Positions 60,015 to 64,000 of a stretch of 64,000 nt of DNA are shown here, in pieces (position 1 is the stretch's first letter; every line of letters begins with the position of its first letter). This DNA is from Lachnospiraceae bacterium (GTDB lineage: Bacteria > Bacillota > Clostridia > Lachnospirales > Lachnospiraceae). The stretch spans positions 1 through 64,000 of the forward strand of contig JAEEGQ010000105.1 of the NCBI GenBank assembly GCA_016280395.1, written 5' to 3'. The translations under genes and the position numbers were made by a program. The notes below the pieces were generated by a model, which did no database searches, was not told the origin of the DNA, and saw nothing but the letters and a program-made list of their open reading frames with translations.

Positions 60015-61075
60015 GAAAACAGGATTTTTATTACGATCTTCCAAAAGAGCTTATAGCGCAGGATCCGCTTAAGGAGCGGTCTGCTTCGAGGCTCCTTGTT
60101 ATGGATAAAACGACGGGAGAACGGGAACACAGGGTCTTCAGCGATATAATCGATTATCTTTACCCCGGCGACTGTCTTGTCATAAACGATACAAAGGTTA
60201 TCCCAGCAAGGCTCTACGGCGAGAAGATACACGAGCAGGAAGGGCCCGGAGCGCGTATTGAGGTCCTGCTCTTAAAACGCCTTTCGGACAAGACCTTTGA
60301 GACCCTTGTAAAGCCCGGAAAACGCGCAGGCGTCGGAACGAAGATAAGTTTCGGCGGGCTTATGACCGGTATGGTAAAAGAGATAGGCGAAGAAGGAAAC
60401 AGGATAATCGAGTTTGAGTACGACGGTATTTTTGAAGAGATACTCGATAAGCTTGGCGAAATGCCGCTTCCGCCGTACATCACACACAAGCTTGAAGACA
60501 GGAACCGCTATCAGACGGTATACGCGGTAAATGACGGCTCGGCTGCCGCACCGACGGCGGGGCTTCACTTTACGAAGGAGCTTCTTGAAAGGATAGAGCA
60601 GAAGGGCATAAAGATCGCAAGGGTAACGCTCCATGTGGGACTTGGAACCTTCAGGCCGGTCAAGGAGGACAATATCCTTGACCACCACATGCATACGGAG
60701 CATTATGAGGTGAAGAAGGAGGCCGCTGACCTGATCAATGCCGCAAAGGCAGCGGGGAAGCGCGTCATCTGCGTCGGTACGACAAGCTGCAGGACAGTTG
60801 AGAGCGCGGCGGATGAGAACGGCTTTATACGCCCGTGCAGCGCGGATACGGGGATATTTATCTACCCCGGCTACAGGTTCAAAGTGCTCGATGCCCTGAT
60901 CACCAATTTCCATCTTCCCGAATCGACGCTGATAATGCTTGTATCGGCGCTTGCGGGCCGTGAGAATGTGCTTGCGGCGTATGAAGAGGCGGTAAAAATG
61001 AAGTACCGGTTCTTCTCCTTTGGAGATGCGATGTTCATTACAGACAATATCCATCCCGAAAACACGAAAGGATAA
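60011..61075 (+). CDS. queA: tRNA preQ1 ribosyltransferase-isomerase QueA
   Basis: A 354-residue enzyme that uses S-adenosylmethionine to convert preQ1 in tRNA to epoxyqueuosine. Family phrases: [25 protein letters not shown] at the N-terminus, [37 protein letters not shown] and [18 protein letters not shown] 60011 overlaps the SpoIID-like stop; ATG 59999 is also possible. The U32 gene starts 2 nt after its stop. Other queuosine genes are not in the window. Confidence 0.96.
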   Translation: MRKQDFYYDLPKELIAQDPLKERSASRLLVMDKTTGEREHRVFSDIIDYLYPGDCLVINDTKVIPARLYGEKIHEQEGPGARIEVLLLKRLSDKTFETLVKPGKRAGVGTKISFGGLMTGMVKEIGEEGNRIIEFEYDGIFEEILDKLGEMPLPPYITHKLEDRNRYQTVYAVNDGSAAAPTAGLHFTKELLERIEQKGIKIARVTLHVGLGTFRPVKEDNILDHHMHTEHYEVKKEAADLINAAKAAGKRVICVGTTSCRTVESAADENGFIRPCSADTGIFIYPGYRFKVLDALITNFHLPESTLIMLVSALAGRENVLAAYEEAVKMKYRFFSFGDAMFITDNIHPENTKG

Positions 61076-61077
61076 AG

Positions 61078-63567
61078 ATGAGTTTACCTGAATTGCTTGC
61101 ACCTGCGGGCTCTGTGGATTGCCTTATCGCTGCGGCAAATGCCGGCGCGGATGCCGTCTATATGGGCGGAACGAGATTCGGAGCAAGGGCTTATGCCGAC
61201 AACCCGGAAACGGCGGAGTATCTTAAGGCTGTTGACAGGCTGCATCTGAAGAACAAAAAAATATACCTTACCGTAAATACACTGTTAAAAGACAGGGAGC
61301 TTGAAGAGCTTGACGATTATCTTAAGCCTTTCTACGAGTGCGGCATTGATGGCGTGATCGTGCAGGATGTGGGTGTTGTTAAGCACATCGGAGAGAGATT
61401 TAAGGGACTTCCGATACATCTTTCGACGCAGATGACGCTTAATACCGCAGAGGCGGCGGAAACTGTCCGGGCACTTGCGGGAGAGTCGCTTATAACACGC
61501 GTAGTACCGTCAAGGGAGTTAAGCCTTGAAGAGATAAAGGCATTCCGCGCGGGAACGGACCTTGAGCTTGAATGCTTTATCCACGGAGCGCTCTGTTACT
61601 GCTATTCCGGGCAGTGCTTCATGAGCAGCATGTTCGGGGGGCGCAGCGGAAACCGCGGGAAGTGTGCCCAGCCCTGCCGTCTCGAGTACGAGATGAACGG
61701 GAAAAAGCTGCATTACTTAAGCCCTAAGGATATCTGTACCGCAGAGATACTGCCGGATCTTATAGAAGCCGGCATCGATTCCTTCAAGATCGAAGGAAGG
61801 ATGAAAGGTGCGGGATACGTGGCCGGCGTGACCGAGGGCTACAGGCGGATCCTCAATAAATATGAGGAACTGGGCAAAAACGAATACAGGGAATTCGTTA
61901 AGAAGGATCCGGCTTTTGTTGAAGATATCATCCTCAGGATGCAGGACCTTTACAACAGGGGCGGATTTGCCCACGGTTTCTACGACTGTGCGGGCGGCGC
62001 GTCGCTTATGACTCCGGAACGCTCAAACCATAGCGGCGTAAAGGTCGGTACCGTAGAGAGCGTACGCGGCATAAACATGGGCATAAGGCTTTCAAGGGAC
62101 GTTAATCCGCAGGATATCTTAGAGATAAGGGACGGCGGAAAGATGCTGTACGACTATACTCTTGGAAACGGCGAATCCGCAGGGAATGTCCTTTATTCGA
62201 ATTTCAAGTCCGGAAGCGGTGTTGCGCCCGGTAATGATGTTTACAGGACAAGGAATAACCTGCTTCTCAAACAGCTTGAAGAGGATTACCTGAAGACAGA
62301 CAGAAAGGTCAGGATAAAAGGGCATTTTGTTTTCAAGACCGGGGAACCCATGGTACTGACCCTTACGTGCAGGGGGACATCGGTGAGTGTTACCGGACCC
62401 GTGGCAGAGGCTGCAAAGACGAGCGCCATGACGGACGAGACACTTATCGACAAGCTTTCGAAGACGGGAGACACGCCTTTTGAATTCAAGAAGCTTTCCG
62501 TAGATAATGACGGAGCAGGCTTTGCGCCTGTAAGCGTGTTGAACGGCTTAAGGCGCGAAGGACTTTTGAAGCTTGAGGAAGAGGTGATCAAAACACACAG
62601 GAGAGTGTGGAAGCCCGAAAGCTTCGACGAAGACATTCCTGAAGAACAGGATGCCGATAAAACGGATGCCGGGGAAATCCAAGGACTTAAGGAGTTTGCA
62701 CAGCAAGAAAACAAAGGCGTCGCCGAAAAAGGAAGGACACGGGTGCAGGTGCTTGTTTCCACCGCAGCCCAGCTTGATGCGGCAGCGGCCTCTAAGGCTG
62801 ACGACATCTTTATCGACATCACGGATATCTCGATAGAAAGCATCAACGATATGTGCGATACCCTGCTTGAGGCGGATAAGCGCATTTTCCTCGCACTTCC
62901 GAGGATCTTAAGGAAGGACGGCGTTGAAAAACTCTCAAAGTTTGAAGGAGTCTTAAGAAATCCTGCAGTGACGGGATATCTTTTAAGGAATCTCGACGCA
63001 TATCTCATGATAGCAGATATTGCGGCAAGGGACGGCAAGGAGATAATCTTTGACTACAACCTTTATGTGTTCAACAAAGAGGCAAAGGAGTTTTACGGCT
63101 TTGGCGCAAGCGGGCTTACGGCACCGATAGAGCTTTCCGGAGAGGAATGGAAGGAGCTTGGTGTTTCAGAACTTACACTGCCTGTTTACGGGAGGCTGCC
63201 GCTGATGGTGACCGCCCACTGCCAGAACAGGATAGCGGGAAGGTGCCTGAAGAACGCAACCGATGGCAGGGACCGAGCGCCTATGATCCTGAAGGACAGG
63301 ATGCAAAAGGAAATGCCGGTGCTTTCGCACTGTGCATACTGCTTTACAACGATCCACAACTCGGATACTTACACGCTTGCGGGGATGCTCGAAGAGGTGC
63401 GGAAGATGGAGCCGAAGGCTGTACGCCTTGATCTTACCGTTGAGAGCGGAAAGGAGACGGCTGACGCCCTTAAGGCTTTTGAGGATGAATGGTTCGAAGA
63501 GAGGCTGCCGGGTAAGGAATTCCTTTACCGGAAGACCTGCGGCGCGTACAGGCGCGGTACCGAATAA
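61078..63567 (+). CDS. U32 family peptidase with DUF3656-like region
   Basis: An 829-residue protein. The N-terminal barrel (about 1-330) has LLAPAGSVDCLIAAANAGADAVYMGG and the U32 signature ECFIHGALCYCYSGQCFMSS (about 161-180) with the Cys cluster (GKCAQPCRLEYE). The central part fits the DUF3656 region found in longer members, and the last part (about 720-829) holds four Cys in AHCQNRIAGRCLKN and SHCAYCFTT. Related proteins (RlhA, TrhP) hydroxylate 23S rRNA or tRNA with prephenate and are not true proteases, so RNA modification is the more likely role. It is tightly coupled to queA, another tRNA modification gene. Confidence 0.92.
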   Translation: MSLPELLAPAGSVDCLIAAANAGADAVYMGGTRFGARAYADNPETAEYLKAVDRLHLKNKKIYLTVNTLLKDRELEELDDYLKPFYECGIDGVIVQDVGVVKHIGERFKGLPIHLSTQMTLNTAEAAETVRALAGESLITRVVPSRELSLEEIKAFRAGTDLELECFIHGALCYCYSGQCFMSSMFGGRSGNRGKCAQPCRLEYEMNGKKLHYLSPKDICTAEILPDLIEAGIDSFKIEGRMKGAGYVAGVTEGYRRILNKYEELGKNEYREFVKKDPAFVEDIILRMQDLYNRGGFAHGFYDCAGGASLMTPERSNHSGVKVGTVESVRGINMGIRLSRDVNPQDILEIRDGGKMLYDYTLGNGESAGNVLYSNFKSGSGVAPGNDVYRTRNNLLLKQLEEDYLKTDRKVRIKGHFVFKTGEPMVLTLTCRGTSVSVTGPVAEAAKTSAMTDETLIDKLSKTGDTPFEFKKLSVDNDGAGFAPVSVLNGLRREGLLKLEEEVIKTHRRVWKPESFDEDIPEEQDADKTDAGEIQGLKEFAQQENKGVAEKGRTRVQVLVSTAAQLDAAAASKADDIFIDITDISIESINDMCDTLLEADKRIFLALPRILRKDGVEKLSKFEGVLRNPAVTGYLLRNLDAYLMIADIAARDGKEIIFDYNLYVFNKEAKEFYGFGASGLTAPIELSGEEWKELGVSELTLPVYGRLPLMVTAHCQNRIAGRCLKNATDGRDRAPMILKDRMQKEMPVLSHCAYCFTTIHNSDTYTLAGMLEEVRKMEPKAVRLDLTVESGKETADALKAFEDEWFEERLPGKEFLYRKTCGAYRRGTE

Positions 63568-63625
63568 ATGCGCCTTTTACAAGACATTAAAGAGTGGGAA
63601 ATAACAAAAACCGGAGGAACGATTA

Positions 63626-64000
63626 ATGTTCGATGAAAGAGCAAAGGCCATCGAAAGCCTTACAAACTACGAGATATTAAAAAACGAAGATCTTACGGAT
63701 GCTTCAAGCCGCGGTATGCTGCTCCGCCACAAGAAGAGCGGTGCGCATGTCGCGCTTGTCATGAATGACGATAACAACAAGACCTTTTCGATAGGCTTCC
63801 GTACACCTGTCGAGGACAGCACAGGTGTGCCGCACATCATAGAGCACAGTGTGCTTTGCGGTTCCGATAAGTATCCCGTAAAGGACCCTTTCCAGGAGCT
63901 TGTGAAGGGCTCTCTCAACACCTTCCTTAACGCCATGACTTACGGCGACAGGACCATCTATCCGGTCGCAAGCTGCAATGACAAGGATTTCAAGAACCTG
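63626..64000 (+). CDS. M16C-type metallopeptidase, 3' truncated by window edge
   Basis: GGAGG at 63613-63617 and ATG 63626 start an open frame of 125 codons that runs off the window. The zinc site HIIEHSVLCGS (H-x-x-E-H, about residues 71-81) is that of inverzincin peptidases, and YPVKDPFQELVKGSLNTFLNAMTYGDRT is typical of the presequence-protease (PreP/Cym1, M16C) group, whose full length is near 970 residues. It would degrade peptides in the cytoplasm. The start lies 58 bp after the U32 gene. Confidence 0.92.
   Translation, partial: MFDERAKAIESLTNYEILKNEDLTDASSRGMLLRHKKSGAHVALVMNDDNNKTFSIGFRTPVEDSTGVPHIIEHSVLCGSDKYPVKDPFQELVKGSLNTFLNAMTYGDRTIYPVASCNDKDFKNL

Overview
The window looks like chromosomal DNA of an anaerobic Firmicute, most likely a Lachnospiraceae-type clostridium. 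Pointers are: a LytS/YesN-type two-component pair, many lipoproteins with Thr-Pro linkers, an MptD-type ECF transporter, a very large 2-hydroxyacyl-CoA dehydratase activase-like protein, a clostridial order secG-rnr-smpB-ssrA, strong AGGAGG ribosome binding sites and sigma-A promoters with 17-bp spacers. Base composition is moderate, with GC-rich coding DNA and AT-rich promoters. No rRNA, tRNA, CRISPR array, prophage or insertion sequence was seen. Nearly every gene is on the + strand; the activase-like gene at 45.6-49.9 kb is the only clear exception. The species cannot be named from sequence alone.

Layout. 0-5.2 kb: a DUF3795-type fragment, then a sensory operon (AraC-type response regulator, two solute-binding lipoproteins, LytS-type kinase) with no transporter genes. 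5.4-9.1 kb: a two-domain acetyltransferase, a Thr-Pro lipoprotein, a PAS remnant and an AlkD-like glycosylase. 9.1-19.0 kb: a metal-homeostasis block (small Cys protein, flavodoxin, HMA protein, small membrane protein, unusual P1B ATPase, then ECF S-T-A plus two exporter-fold ABC half transporters). Three copies of one operator-like palindrome, GTTAG-N6-CTAAC, precede the two halves of this block. 19.1-23.4 kb: a zinc operon (Fur/Zur, small Cys/His membrane protein, ZnuA, ZnuC, ZnuB, lipoprotein). 23.5-25.5 kb: a propeller-like/patatin fusion.

25.5-30.4 kb: secG, RNase R, SmpB, tmRNA and a cyclophilin lipoprotein, interspersed with two families of small structured repeats. 30.4-37.5 kb: membrane and signalling proteins (OmpR-type pair, a lipoprotein, CheV, a zinc-ribbon membrane protein). 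37.5-40.2 kb: hisH, hisF, ung and a repeat-helix protein behind an activator-type promoter. 40.3-44.8 kb: a complete iron/polyamine-type ABC importer. 44.8-45.5 kb: an AlkZ-related protein. 45.6-49.9 kb (minus): the activase-like protein. 50-54 kb: PIN-PhoH ATPase followed by an 811-residue adenosine-deaminase-like protein with a putative Rossmannoid nucleotide-binding tail. 54-64 kb: pyrK-pyrD-pyrE, galK, lepB, a SpoIID-like protein, queA, a U32 peptidase and the start of an M16 peptidase.

How parts work together. Two metal circuits lie side by side: a zinc circuit (Fur-like regulator plus Znu uptake) and a probably iron-type circuit in which flavodoxin, HMA protein, P-type ATPase and the ECF/ABC cluster share one operator type. 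The 25.5-29.5 kb block combines export, RNA decay and trans-translation. The strongest candidates for something undescribed are the PIN-PhoH/deaminase pair, the propeller-patatin fusion, the GTTAG-N6-CTAAC metal regulon, the transporter-less two-SBP sensor operon and the 31-nt hairpin repeats around smpB. All functional readings are from sequence inspection only; no database search was run.
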